From the NCBI GenBank assembly GCA_964469555.1, contig CAYYAQ010000090.1:1-21414 (forward strand): DNA of 21,414 nucleotides. The letters run 5' to 3'. Under the pieces are notes generated by a model. The model was not told where the DNA came from and ran no database searches. It saw only the letters and a list, made by a program, of their open reading frames with translations. The stretch comes from CAYYAQ01 sp964469555. Its GTDB lineage: Bacteria > Planctomycetota > UBA1135 > UBA2386. This document shows, one piece after another, positions 10,791-18,793 of this stretch (position 1 is its first letter; each line of letters opens with the position of its first letter). The position numbers were made by a program, and so were the translations under genes.

Positions 10791-11552
10791 ATGGCCAGCG
10801 CGACCACATCTGCGCGACGGAAGGGGCGTCCGATCGTCGTGTTCCAGGCTTTCGGCGACATCCGCGGACTTTGTTGAAGCGCCGCGCAGAGCTTGAGGGG
10901 AGTTCCCCTTCCAGACGAAAAGGTGCTGTCGCTGCTGAAGAACAAGTTCGAGACGTGTGAACAGACCGCGGTCGGCACGACCAATGGGGCCGGCGCAAAC
11001 AACGTGCAGATCGTCATCCTCTCACCGGACCACCGGGTACTGCACGCGTTGCCCGGTTTCTGGCATCCGGAAGACTTCGCCCGCGAACTCCGGCTCAGCC
11101 TGGTCCTCCACAGCCTGTGGAAGAGCAAGCAATCCATGAAGGCGAAAAAGGACACGTACCGGCGGTTGCAGTTGTTCGCCCTGAAGACGCACGCGAGGGA
11201 GACCTTCGCGCGGAGTAGGTTCCAGGGCTTCGCCCAATCGACGGAGCAGAAGAAGGCGATGCTCGGCCCCCGAGACACATTCACGAAGCCCGGCGGCAGC
11301 CTCAAGAAGATCAACCAGATCGTCCACGAACGCATGTCCCGGCTCCCATTCAGGATCTGGACACAGTTCCAGATGCTGATCCCTGAGTTCGCTGATCTCG
11401 GCGAACGGTTCTACGACCTCAACGACGATGTGGACGGCCGAGGCAAGCCGTTCAAGATCGCGGCCAGGAACGCGAGGGCCAAGGACTTCAAAGAGAAGGT
11501 CGCCAAGGCCCGGCGCAAGGCAGGCAAGAAGAGCAAGAAACGACGACGTTGA
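10791..11552 (+). CDS. Thioredoxin-like protein, probable selenoprotein (UGA = Sec29)
   Basis: If the TGA at 10875-10877 is read as selenocysteine the gene encodes 253 residues from the ATG at 10791. The start has AGGA just upstream and an in-frame TAG at 10779. The N-terminus gives a beta strand and active-site loop, RPIVVFQAFGDIRGLC-U, then an amphipathic helix SAAQSLRG and DEKVLSLLKNKFETC, the order seen in thioredoxin-fold proteins, with Cys28-Sec29 at the redox site. A second strand (NNVQIVILSPDHRVLHALPG) and FWHPEDFARELRL follow, as in thioredoxin-like domains, then a long basic helical tail ending KKSKKRRR. No signal peptide is present, so it is probably cytosolic. A SECIS-like hairpin lies 23 nt after the UGA. 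The alternative is a shorter protein of 219 residues from the TTG at 10893, but this lacks the first strand and active site. The exact family and partner are unknown; a thiol redox role is inferred. Confidence 0.65.
10895..10910 (+). promoter_or_regulatory. Candidate bacterial SECIS element
   Basis: The RNA hairpin G-AGGGG-AGUU-CCCCU-U has five Watson-Crick pairs plus a G-U at the base. Its AGUU loop begins 23 nt after the in-frame UGA (10875-10877). Known bacterial SECIS elements lie in the coding region directly after the UGA, with a small apical loop about 16-37 nt away and a G among the first two loop bases. This hairpin fits all three points and also has the GU seen in the E. coli fdhF loop. 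It would be bound by SelB. Confidence 0.6.
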
Positions 11553-11558
11553 GCACGC

Positions 11559-12278
11559 TCACGTTTCGCCGCGCGCGGCCTGGACCAGCCCCTCGAACAG
11601 ACGTTGCTGGACCGGGTCGTGCGCCGCGGTGATCTCCGGGTGCCACTGCACCGCGAAGAGCCACGGGTGTTCGGGCATCTCGAGGGCCTCGATCACGCCG
11701 TCGGGCGCGTGGCCGACAACCGTCAAGCCGTCGCCGACCTCGTCAACCGCCTGGTGATGCCAGGACATCGGCTCCATGCGGCTCTCGCCCAACAAGTGCG
11801 CGAGGCGCGAACCAGGGTCCAACACGACTTCGTGCGACACGGGCCCGAACTTCCGGTCCGTGTCCGCCGTCACGCGATGCTCGATCGCGTTCTCGACGCA
11901 ATCGGGAACGTGCGGGAACAGGTCTCCACTCAGAGCGACGTTCAGCAACTGCATGCCGCGGCACGTCGCGAGCAGCGGCATCTGCACTTCGATCGCCTGA
12001 TGAATCAGGTCGACCTCATCGTGGTCTCGCTCGGGGTCCACGTCCTTGATCGAGTCATGCGCCTCGCCTTCGTAGAGTTCGGGATCGACGTCGACCCCAC
12101 TCGGGATCAGAAGGCCATCGATGGTTTCGAACCACTGGTTCAAGCTCGGTTCTCCCGGCGGCATCAATACCGGGATACCTCCCGCCCTACGAATACACTC
12201 GACGAACTCCGCGGGAAGTGAGAAGTGTCGTTCGAAGTTTCGCCCGAACGTCGGGATGCCGATGAGCGGGTTCTCCAT
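11559..12278 (-). CDS. Class I glutamine-amidotransferase-like peptidase (C26 family)
   Basis: A 239-residue cytosolic protein of the peptidase C26 / gamma-glutamyl-GABA hydrolase (PuuD-like) family. It begins NPLIGIPTFG and has the family segments AGGIPVLMPPG and IDGLLIPSGVDVDPELY. The nucleophile is Cys106 in LLATCRGMQLLNVALSGDL, followed by the catalytic His213 and Glu215 in VQWHPE; all three triad residues are present. HHQAVDEVGDGLTVVGHAPDGVIEA matches the family too. Such enzymes hydrolyse gamma-glutamyl bonds in small amides or peptides. Its ATG overlaps the stop of the upstream enolase-superfamily gene by one base (TGATG), so the two are almost certainly co-translated and may act on the same substrate, perhaps a glutamate-containing compound. 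Its stop lies 6 bp from the stop of the selenoprotein-like gene. Confidence 0.88.
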   Translation of the reverse strand: MENPLIGIPTFGRNFERHFSLPAEFVECIRRAGGIPVLMPPGEPSLNQWFETIDGLLIPSGVDVDPELYEGEAHDSIKDVDPERDHDEVDLIHQAIEVQMPLLATCRGMQLLNVALSGDLFPHVPDCVENAIEHRVTADTDRKFGPVSHEVVLDPGSRLAHLLGESRMEPMSWHHQAVDEVGDGLTVVGHAPDGVIEALEMPEHPWLFAVQWHPEITAAHDPVQQRLFEGLVQAARGET

Positions 12279-13717
12279 CACGTCGTGATCGAAGACATGT
12301 CGAGCGCGCCGTCGTAGCCGTAGCCCGGGCACAACAACGAGCCCACTTGCAATCGACCATCTTCGATGCGCACCGCCACGCCGTCCCCATGCGCGAGATA
12401 GAGGTCCGGGTGCTTCGCGAGCGCTGCCTGTGCGAGTGCGGCAGGAAGATGGTCCAGGCCGCGAAAGTAGTGATGGCCGTTTCGTTCCGCATGCGAAACG
12501 CCGAGCGCAGAGATGGTCGCCAGATCCTGTTGCAGCGCCACGACGGGAAGGTTTGTCAGGTCCTCCGCGGACTGGAAGAGGTCGCCTTCCAGAACGTCGC
12601 ACAATCCGCGATTGATCAACGCCCGGAACACGCCCTTGCAGTTCTTGATGGAAACACCTCGATAGCCCAGTCCGACCGCCAACCGGAACGCATCGATCCC
12701 GCAATCCGCCTCGTCGATGATCACCGGTGTCACCTCACTGACGCCGGCGAGGTCCTTCCGCGAATGGATGTCGAAGGTAGAACTCCTGGGCAACGGTTGT
12801 TCGATGAAGAGCAGTCGCTCGAGCATTGGCGCCCCAATCGCATCGTCACCGAGGCGATCCAACAACCCGCGCAGACTGGCGAGATCCGAGTACTGCTCGT
12901 TCGCGTCGAGCGTGAACTCGTACGGGGCGCATGGCGAGAGAACTTCCCCGATACGGATCAGGCGATCGAAATCCGCGTCCGGGTCTCCACCGATCTTGAG
13001 TTTGAAATAGCGCAGTCCGTAGTGGTCGATGTCGTCCTTGAGCGTCTCGGGGAAACCGTCGTCGACCGCTTCGCGACCGGAGTCACCGGACAGGTCCTCT
13101 CGGGACAGAGGATCGACCATCCCGACCGTGTGCCGAACGTGCAGGGTCGACGTCGGCTTCTCGCCGATACTGTCGCGCAGACTCCAGTCCGTCAGCTCAT
13201 CGTGCACAACGCCTGGCGCGAAGCCGAACAAGTCCTCGCGCAGGGCCCCGAAGAACGACTGCCCCGCGGCTCGGCAGGTCGCGTCGATGAGCGCCCGCTC
13301 GCAGAGCGTGACACCGAACCCTCGCACCATGGCATCCGTCGCCTGGGGATCCGGCACCCGCTCCCGGTACAACTGCCACCACAGCTCGAACACGCGGCCT
13401 CTTCGACCGCGCAGCGCTGCGGCCGCCGCGTTCGCCTCGCGCAAGAGGTTGTCGGAGTCCTCGTCGAGTGTCTTGTCCGGATCCTTCTCGAACCACTTTG
13501 GTGCGAGCAAGTCGGCGGCATGGCCTACCGTGACCCGGCCTTCCCCTGAAGCGATTGTCAGCCGGGCGGTGCACAGCGGAATCCGCCGCAGCGTGACGGC
13601 GCCGAAACTGAAGGGCATCCGCAGCGTGACGGGAGCGACATGGAACTCGACGCTTTCGACTTGGATTTCGATGAGTTCATCATAGCCACCGTGTGCGAAG
13701 ATCCAGCGAGAGCCCAC
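12278..13717 (-). CDS. Enolase-superfamily (mandelate racemase/muconate lactonizing type) enzyme
   Basis: About 479 residues. The C-terminal half carries the muconate-lactonizing-enzyme barrel signature in order: YFKLKIGGDPDADFDRL with the catalytic K-x-K lysine, FTLDANEQY with the first metal-binding Asp, LFIEQPLP with the second metal-binding Glu, VIIDEADCG with the third acidic ligand, and GVSIKNCKGVFRALI with the lysine of the opposite barrel side. The pattern of two lysines resembles dipeptide epimerases and o-succinylbenzoate synthases. The N-terminal capping domain is longer than usual, with an insertion around residues 90-230. The start is uncertain: the only in-frame ATGs, near 13831, lie within and beyond the divergent gene's start, so a GTG at 13717 is listed. 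It overlaps the C26 peptidase by TGATG. Racemase, epimerase or dehydratase activity cannot be told apart here. Confidence 0.85.
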   Translation of the reverse strand: MGSRWIFAHGGYDELIEIQVESVEFHVAPVTLRMPFSFGAVTLRRIPLCTARLTIASGEGRVTVGHAADLLAPKWFEKDPDKTLDEDSDNLLREANAAAAALRGRRGRVFELWWQLYRERVPDPQATDAMVRGFGVTLCERALIDATCRAAGQSFFGALREDLFGFAPGVVHDELTDWSLRDSIGEKPTSTLHVRHTVGMVDPLSREDLSGDSGREAVDDGFPETLKDDIDHYGLRYFKLKIGGDPDADFDRLIRIGEVLSPCAPYEFTLDANEQYSDLASLRGLLDRLGDDAIGAPMLERLLFIEQPLPRSSTFDIHSRKDLAGVSEVTPVIIDEADCGIDAFRLAVGLGYRGVSIKNCKGVFRALINRGLCDVLEGDLFQSAEDLTNLPVVALQQDLATISALGVSHAERNGHHYFRGLDHLPAALAQAALAKHPDLYLAHGDGVAVRIEDGRLQVGSLLCPGYGYDGALDMSSITT

Positions 13718-13802
13718 TGCGATCGGGTACTCTGAGCGCCAGCGCCGAGGATCCAGTTCGGTGGGACGACTGGTCGAAATCCGTACTGGCCACGATACCC
13801 AC

Positions 13803-14867
13803 ATGAGAATCCGCACCATGCTCTGCACCACGCTCCTCGCCCTGTTCCTCGCCCCGTTGTGCGACGCTCAGACCGGGGCAGCGCCCAAGGTCAAGCCCCC
13901 GCAACAGCCCGATCGCCTGGTCCTGAAGACGGGCACGGTGATCACAGGGAATATCGAGAAGCTCACGACCGACGAGGTCACCTTCAAGGTCACCGGCAAG
14001 GGAACCGTGCATCTGCCGCGGACACGCATCCGCGCGATCCAGCCGAAGGGCCAGGACGTCGGCATCTACGGCATCAAGCCGCCGAAGACGAAGGGCGACG
14101 AAGCACCGAAGACCTACGTGCGCTACGACAAGGGCCAGAAGAAACAGGGCGTGAAGGGCACGCTCAGCACCGGCGTCAGCCGCTGGTTCCACCCCGCGAC
14201 CAACACGACGATGTTCCTCGTCGGCGCGGTGCACATCGGCGAGCAGCCGTACTACGACCGCGTGCAGGAGATCCTCGACCAGACCGACGTGGTGTTGTTC
14301 GAGGCCGTGCGGAAGAGCGACGGCGGGATGAGCGATGAGCAGCTCGCGAGCATGACCGCTCTCGGCAAGATGCAGATAGCGATGAAGGACGCGCTCGGCC
14401 TGGAGTTCCAAAAGGACGCGGTGAAGTACAAACGTGACTTCTGGAAGAACGCCGACGTGGACTTCGAGACTCTTCAGAGGCACATGAAGGAGAACAAGTC
14501 CAGCCTTCCGACCGACAACCCGATCGTCCGCATCTTGCTCGGCCTGGTCACGACATTGATCTCCGCCGCCAAGGAAGACGCGCGCGCGAACGACCTGCTT
14601 CGCGGACAGCTCGCGCCGGTGCTGGCACAGGCCGACAAGATCCTCGCGACGAAGATGAAGAATCTCAGTTCTTCCCTGATCCTGTTCCGCAACGAGAAGG
14701 CGATGGAGTTCGTCCAGAAGGAGCTGAAGGACGGACCAAAGGGGCGCTGGTTGTCACTCTTCTACGGCGCGGGCCACCTGCCGGACCTCAACAAGCACCT
14801 TCTGAAGGGCGGCTGGAAGTACCAGGGGGCCGACTGGATCACGGCCTGGCACTTCACCGGCCGCTAG
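13803..14867 (+). CDS. Secreted TraB/GumN family protein with N-terminal beta domain
   Basis: A 354-residue exported protein. A signal peptide covers about residues 1-22 (hydrophobic LLALFLAPL, cleavage near DAQ). Residues 39-81 (LVLKTGTVITGNIEK through LPRTRIRAIQPKG) look like a small SH3/LSm-like beta domain often found in secreted planctomycete and delta-proteobacterial proteins. From about residue 125 the TraB/PrgY/GumN domain begins: MFLVGAVHIGEQPYYD with the G-x-x-H motif, TDVVLFEAVRKS, and the second histidine motif LFYGAGHLPDL near residue 319. TraB-type domains are proposed metal-dependent proteases (erythromycin-esterase/Tiki-like), but the substrate here is unknown. The chosen ATG gives the signal peptide; an upstream GTG at 13761 in frame adds only a charged leader. 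Its TAG stop shares a CTAG with the stop of the remnant on the other strand. Confidence 0.87.
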   Translation: MRIRTMLCTTLLALFLAPLCDAQTGAAPKVKPPQQPDRLVLKTGTVITGNIEKLTTDEVTFKVTGKGTVHLPRTRIRAIQPKGQDVGIYGIKPPKTKGDEAPKTYVRYDKGQKKQGVKGTLSTGVSRWFHPATNTTMFLVGAVHIGEQPYYDRVQEILDQTDVVLFEAVRKSDGGMSDEQLASMTALGKMQIAMKDALGLEFQKDAVKYKRDFWKNADVDFETLQRHMKENKSSLPTDNPIVRILLGLVTTLISAAKEDARANDLLRGQLAPVLAQADKILATKMKNLSSSLILFRNEKAMEFVQKELKDGPKGRWLSLFYGAGHLPDLNKHLLKGGWKYQGADWITAWHFTGR

Positions 14868-15079
14868 CGGCAGAAACTCAGCTCGAGCCCGTTCGACGCG
14901 ACAGCGCTATTGTTTACAATGGCGAGGCTCTGCAACGAGAGCCGGAAGCCGTGGAGCGCCGGCTGGTTCGGAATCGACACGGGTAGCGACGAGTTCCCCA
15001 AGGTGTCTGCGGGGATGAGCAAGGACAGCGCCTGCGGACTCTTGATCAACATCGTGAATCCGAGGGTTCCCACCGGCAC
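14864..15079 (-). pseudogene. C-terminal remnant of a secreted beta-sandwich protein
   Basis: The minus-strand frame is open from about 15097 and reads CALDVVPVGTLGF, then LLIPADTLGNSSLPVSIPNQ, PALHGFRLSLQSLAIVNN and SNGLELSF before the stop. This is the typical ending of many secreted planctomycete proteins: C-x-L-x-V-D-P, a G-x-x-x-L-P-x-x-I-P-x-x-P-x-L-x-G strand pair, and a final SNGL strand. Such proteins are several hundred residues long; here only about 70-80 residues remain, an in-frame TGA closes the 5' side, and no signal peptide is present. The listed start is a GTG. The stop codon overlaps the TraB-family gene stop in CTAG, so the 3' end is probably original while the rest has been lost. 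Confidence 0.5.
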
Positions 15080-15106
15080 GACGTCCAGCGCACAGGCAGG
15101 CCGTCA

Positions 15107-15127
15107 GGGAAATCCGCCGGGATTCCC
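15107..15127 (-). terminator. Hairpin downstream of the enoyl-CoA hydratase gene
   Basis: GGGAAATCC and GGGATTCCC form an imperfect inverted repeat around a GCC loop. It lies 37 bp past the stop of the hydratase gene, so it may end the MATE/hydratase transcript. No U tract follows. Confidence 0.3.
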
Positions 15128-15163
15128 GCGCTCAGCCTTCGTCGGTCGTAGGGAGCCACCGCG

Positions 15164-15958
15164 TCACGATGTCATCCAACCCGGCTTGCGCCTCTCGAGG
15201 AACGCCGTCATCCCGTCCTTGGCTTCCGGAGTCGACCGCACCTGGGCGATCCACTTCGATGTGATCGGGATCGCATCTTCCAGCGACATGGAGCCCATGG
15301 TCTGGATCAATCCCTTCGCACTCGCGACCGCGGACGGACCAGATGAGAGCAGCTCGCCGATCACGCGGTCCACCTCCCCATCGAGTTGATCCTCGGGCAC
15401 GGACTTGTGCACGAGTCCGATCCGTTCCGCCTCACGACCGTCGAAACGCTCACCGGTCAGGAACAGCGCGCGCGCACGACCGACGCCGATCTTCTGGATG
15501 ACGAACGGGGAGATCACTGCCGGCACGATCCCGAGCTTGACCTCGGTCAACCCAAAGAGCGTCGTGTCCGCGGTGATCGCGATGTCCGCCGCCGCCGTCA
15601 GTCCCGAGCCTCCTCCGAGGGCGTGGCCGTGAATCCGAACCACCACGGGCTTCTTGCACCGCGCGATGCTGAGGAACATCTCGGCCATGTGCTTCGCGCT
15701 CGCAGCGTTCTCCGCCTCGGGCAACTCCGCCTGTTCGGTCATCCAGGTCAGGTCGGCACCGGAGCTGAAACTCTTGCCGTTGCCCGACAGCTTGACGACG
15801 CGGGTCGACGCGTCGTCGTTCGTCGCGGTGAAGCAAGTCTTCAGGTCGTCGACAACCGTACCGTTGAACGCGTTGCGCTTGTCAGGTCGGTTGAGCCTCA
15901 CCTCGAGCACGGCGCCATCGCGCGCGAGTTCCAGGGTCTCGAAGTTCGGATAATCCAT
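15164..15958 (-). CDS. Enoyl-CoA hydratase/isomerase family protein (methylglutaconyl-CoA hydratase-like)
   Basis: A 264-residue cytosolic crotonase-fold enzyme of typical length. It shows RLNRPDKRNAFNG, the CoA/oxyanion segment SFSSGADLTWM (residues 63-73), the second oxyanion loop HGHALGGGSGLTAAADIAI (110-128) and FGLTEVKLGIVPAVISPFV, where Glu139 is the catalytic glutamate. ERFDGREAERIGLVHKSVP follows. The EVKLGIVPAVISPFV form is characteristic of bacterial hydratases annotated as methylglutaconyl-CoA hydratase (LiuC) of leucine breakdown. No other leucine-pathway gene is in view, so substrate assignment is tentative. It starts 19 bp after the MATE gene stop on the same strand and is probably cotranscribed, although no functional link is obvious. 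Confidence 0.88.
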   Translation of the reverse strand: MDYPNFETLELARDGAVLEVRLNRPDKRNAFNGTVVDDLKTCFTATNDDASTRVVKLSGNGKSFSSGADLTWMTEQAELPEAENAASAKHMAEMFLSIARCKKPVVVRIHGHALGGGSGLTAAADIAITADTTLFGLTEVKLGIVPAVISPFVIQKIGVGRARALFLTGERFDGREAERIGLVHKSVPEDQLDGEVDRVIGELLSSGPSAVASAKGLIQTMGSMSLEDAIPITSKWIAQVRSTPEAKDGMTAFLERRKPGWMTS

Positions 15959-15977
15959 GGACGGATTGTGGCCTGGA

Positions 15978-17372
15978 TCACGTGGGATCGAGAACGTCTT
16001 CGCGGTCGATTTCGGTGCGGGTGAGTTCTCCTCGCAGTTTGAACCACACCCGCGCGACGAGAGACACCGCGACGACCGTCAGGCCGACAGTCAGACCCCA
16101 CCACAATCCCTCCGGTCCGCCGCCGAGCCCGAACGCGAACCAATAGCCCGCCGGAATCCCGATGACCCAGAACCCGACGAGGTTGATGATCATCGGAGCC
16201 TTCGTATCGGCGACACCGCGGAGCGCGCCCAGCGAGACGACCTGGACTCCGTCCATCACCTGGAACACCGCCGCGATCGGCAACAGCAGGATGCAGATCT
16301 GACTCGCACCCACGTCCGGGTTCTCCGTGAACAGCGCAGTGAGCGGTTCGGGAAACAGGACGAAGATCGCGGCGAAGATACCCATCAGGACCGCCGCGAG
16401 CACAAGGGCAATCAGTGCGGACCATCGCGCTCCAGAGATGTCTCCGCGCCCTATTCCGTTTCCGACTCGGACGACCGTGGCCGAGGACAACCCGAGGGGG
16501 AACATGTAGGTCATCGAAGCGAGGTTGATCGCCACCTGGTGGCCGGCGAGCGCCGAGTATTCCGCGAGCCCGGGGACATGAATCCAGCCCATCCACATCA
16601 GCGTCATGCCGAACGCACCGAACTCGAGCAAGATCTGCGCACCGATCGGCGCGCCGACACGAACCAGTCGACGCAGGGCGGCAGTTTCGAAAGCGCGGCG
16701 GGACCACGATGTGAGATGTACCCAGATCTGCCCTCGACCTGCGAACAGCACTACGGCCAACATCAACCACCGCGAAGCGAGCGTGGCGATCGCCGAACCC
16801 TGAACCCCCATCGCGTCCGCTCCGAGGTTGCCGAAGATCAGTGCCCAGTTCAGGAACACGTTGACGAGGTTCGCGACCAAGATCGTCCAAACGACGGGCA
16901 CCGTGCGGTGGTACGCCTGCATCGTCGTCCTCATGATCTGAAACAGATAGAACGGCAGGATGCTCGGGATCAGCGTCCAGACGTAGTCCGCAGCGAGACC
17001 GGCGAGTCCCGAATCCTGGCCGCACGCCAGCAGCACGGGCTCGACGAACGTGTAGGCGATTCCGGTCGGGAACGTCAGCACGACGGCGAGAACCACTCCG
17101 CGCTGCATGTTCCGGGTGATCGAACCCTCGTCCCCGGCGCCCACGGCCTGCGACATCACCGGATCGAGCGCCAGCAACACGCCGAAACCGAACATCATCA
17201 GCGCGATGCTGTAGAAGTTGCCGAGGCCTGCCGCCGCGAGGTGCGCCTCGTCGAAGTGCCCGACCATCATCGTATCGACGAACCCCATCAGCATCATGCC
17301 GACCTGCACCATGATCACCGGCAGCGACAGCTTCGCCAGGGCGCGGAGTTCGATTTTCCAGGGTGGATGCAC
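15978..17372 (-). CDS. MATE family multidrug/sodium antiporter
   Basis: A 464-residue inner-membrane protein of about twelve transmembrane segments in two related halves. It matches NorM-type MATE exporters: LAKLSLPVIMVQVGMMLMGF and VDTMMVGHFDEAHLAAAGLG in the first half, ALDPVMSQAVGAGDE, then RRLVRVGAPIGAQILLEFGA and HQVAINLASMTYMFPLGLS with ATVVRVGNGIGRGD in the second half. GALRGVADTKAPM and FWVIGIPAGYW are late-helix signatures. MATE proteins export cationic drugs and dyes in exchange for Na+ or H+. Start is the ATG at 17372, only 40 bp from the divergent DUF3052 gene start, so the promoters must overlap. Intact. Confidence 0.93.
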   Translation of the reverse strand: MHPPWKIELRALAKLSLPVIMVQVGMMLMGFVDTMMVGHFDEAHLAAAGLGNFYSIALMMFGFGVLLALDPVMSQAVGAGDEGSITRNMQRGVVLAVVLTFPTGIAYTFVEPVLLACGQDSGLAGLAADYVWTLIPSILPFYLFQIMRTTMQAYHRTVPVVWTILVANLVNVFLNWALIFGNLGADAMGVQGSAIATLASRWLMLAVVLFAGRGQIWVHLTSWSRRAFETAALRRLVRVGAPIGAQILLEFGAFGMTLMWMGWIHVPGLAEYSALAGHQVAINLASMTYMFPLGLSSATVVRVGNGIGRGDISGARWSALIALVLAAVLMGIFAAIFVLFPEPLTALFTENPDVGASQICILLLPIAAVFQVMDGVQVVSLGALRGVADTKAPMIINLVGFWVIGIPAGYWFAFGLGGGPEGLWWGLTVGLTVVAVSLVARVWFKLRGELTRTEIDREDVLDPT

Positions 17373-17412
17373 AGACGGTTCGGGGGCGGTAGATTGGGGC
17401 GGGAATCATCAC

Positions 17413-17823
17413 ATGGCCGGATACTCAGGCACGCCCCTCCCCAAAAAACTCGGCATCAAGGAAGGACACCGCGTCTACCTGGCTGGACCGCCAAAGGGCT
17501 TCGAAGACCTGCTCGTGCCGATGCCGCCCGACGTCACCGTCCAGACGACGGTACAGGGCGCAGCGAAGCTCGACGTCATCCTGCTGTTTGCGAAGAGCAA
17601 GGCGATGGTCGCGCAGCGATTCGCACCGCTCGTCGACAGGATGCAGAGCGACGCGGGGCTGTGGGTGTGCTGGCCGAAAGAGAGTTCCGGAGTGGAGACC
17701 GATCTCGACGATTCGTTCGTGCGGGAGTACGGGTTGTCGACGGGACTCGTCGACAACAAGGTCTGCGCGGTGGACGAGACGTGGTCCGGACTGCGGTTCG
17801 TGATTCGGGTGGAGAATCGCTAG
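17413..17823 (+). CDS. DUF3052 family protein
   Basis: A 136-residue cytosolic protein. MAGYSGTPLPKKLGIKEGHR followed by VYLAGPPKGFEDLL is the usual N-terminus of DUF3052 proteins, and LDVILLFAKSKAMVAQRFAP, GLWVCWPKESSGVETDL and GLVDNKVCAVDETWSGLRFV complete the family pattern. Its biochemical role is unknown; no catalytic motif is apparent. The ATG at 17413 gives the family N-terminus; the same frame is open much further upstream, across the antisense MATE gene, but that part has no protein character. It is divergent from the MATE gene, and its TAG overlaps the TAG of the convergent lipid kinase in one CTAG. Confidence 0.88.
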   Translation: MAGYSGTPLPKKLGIKEGHRVYLAGPPKGFEDLLVPMPPDVTVQTTVQGAAKLDVILLFAKSKAMVAQRFAPLVDRMQSDAGLWVCWPKESSGVETDLDDSFVREYGLSTGLVDNKVCAVDETWSGLRFVIRVENR

Positions 17824-18762
17824 GGGACGTACATCGGGATGGGTTCGTCCTCTAATGAGATGTCGTCTGGCAGGGTCGCGTCCGCTGTCTCGGCGTCGAC
17901 CTGGCAGGTGTTCGCCGGGCTCGCGCCATCGATGCGGACCTGCGCCGCGCGAAACGTCTCGAGGAAGCCGAGCTTCGTGAGCAGCGGCGTCAGGCGCGGC
18001 AGGAGTCTCGTCGTTGCGAAGAGCAGGATCAGCAGGCTGGACCCGAACCACCTCGTGCGGTAACCCACGACCTGGAACCGCCTATCTAGAATCGGTCGGG
18101 CGATGTCACTCGGGATCGGCATCGGCATCGTGCCGGCGTACTCGCGCACCCGCGTCACGAGCACGTTGGAGTAGGNNNNNNNNNNCTCGCGTGGTCTCGG
18201 CCTCCCCACCGATCACGGTGACGGAGTAGCGACGCGGCCACAGCTTCAGGAGCTCCCAGATGGTGAAGAAGACGAACTCGAGCTTGCTGTGAGAGTCGTG
18301 TTTGTCGCGGAAGATGTTCACGCGGCAAACGATGCGACCCATGAACCCGATCTCGTAGAACATCAGGAAGCGGGAGCCGCCCCTGACGACCGCGAGCGGC
18401 ACGTCGACGAGGCGCCTCTTCTTTAGCATCGCCACGAACGCGTCCACGGCCTGGGGGAGTCCCAGAGCCCGACTCAGCACGTTGATCGTGCCGACGCCGT
18501 AGAAGGCGATCGGGGAGCGCGACGAACCCATCGCGTTCACGAACTTGTTCGCCGTGCCATCACCACCCAACAGTACGCAGTCGTCGTCACCGCAGAACTC
18601 CACCTGTCTCGGGCCATCGGAGCCCGGTTGCGTTTCCGTGTCGCGCACTTCCCGGCCTGAGAGACCCACGGAAATCTTGTCCGCGATGTCACGACCCATC
18701 TTGGTCCCGGACACGGGATTGACCACGAAGGCGAGACCGGGTCGCGACGTGGGGTCACTCAT
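17820..18762 (-). CDS. Diacylglycerol kinase-like lipid kinase, interrupted by an assembly gap
   Basis: A lipid kinase of the DAGK catalytic (YegS/BmrU-like) family, about 310 residues, read in two frames on either side of ten Ns. The first part has AFVVNPVSGTKMGRDI, the nucleotide-binding VLLGGDGTANKFVNAM with the G-G-D-G-T motif, FYGVGTINVLSRALGLPQAV and FYEIGFMGRIVCRVN. After the gap come SNVLVTRVREYAGTMP, where DAGKs carry the A-x-V-x-V-x-N strand, a hydrophobic stretch (WFGSSLLILLFATTRLLPRL), and CQVDAETADATLPDD ending PIPMYVP, equivalent to the VDGE...P...I...P-L-P-V-L-V-P end. It probably phosphorylates a membrane lipid. The ATG at 18762 has GGGAGG upstream; a GTG at 18780 is an alternative. 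It is intact apart from the gap. Confidence 0.82.
18176..18185. other. Assembly gap (10 N)
   Basis: Ten Ns inside the lipid kinase gene, with a frame change across them. Homology resumes directly on each side, so little sequence seems to be missing. Confidence 0.95.
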
Positions 18763-18793
18763 GAGAAGAACGCCTCCCACGTACGAAGTCGGG

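Noticed and set aside
12347..13549. 400-residue plus-strand open frame opposite the enolase-superfamily gene
   Set aside because: No recognisable motifs; the opposite strand carries all the enolase-superfamily active-site motifs.
15957..17855. 632-residue plus-strand open frame opposite the MATE gene
   Set aside because: Its composition is dominated by Arg, Asp, His and Gln, as expected for a shadow frame, and the MATE gene on the other strand is unmistakable.
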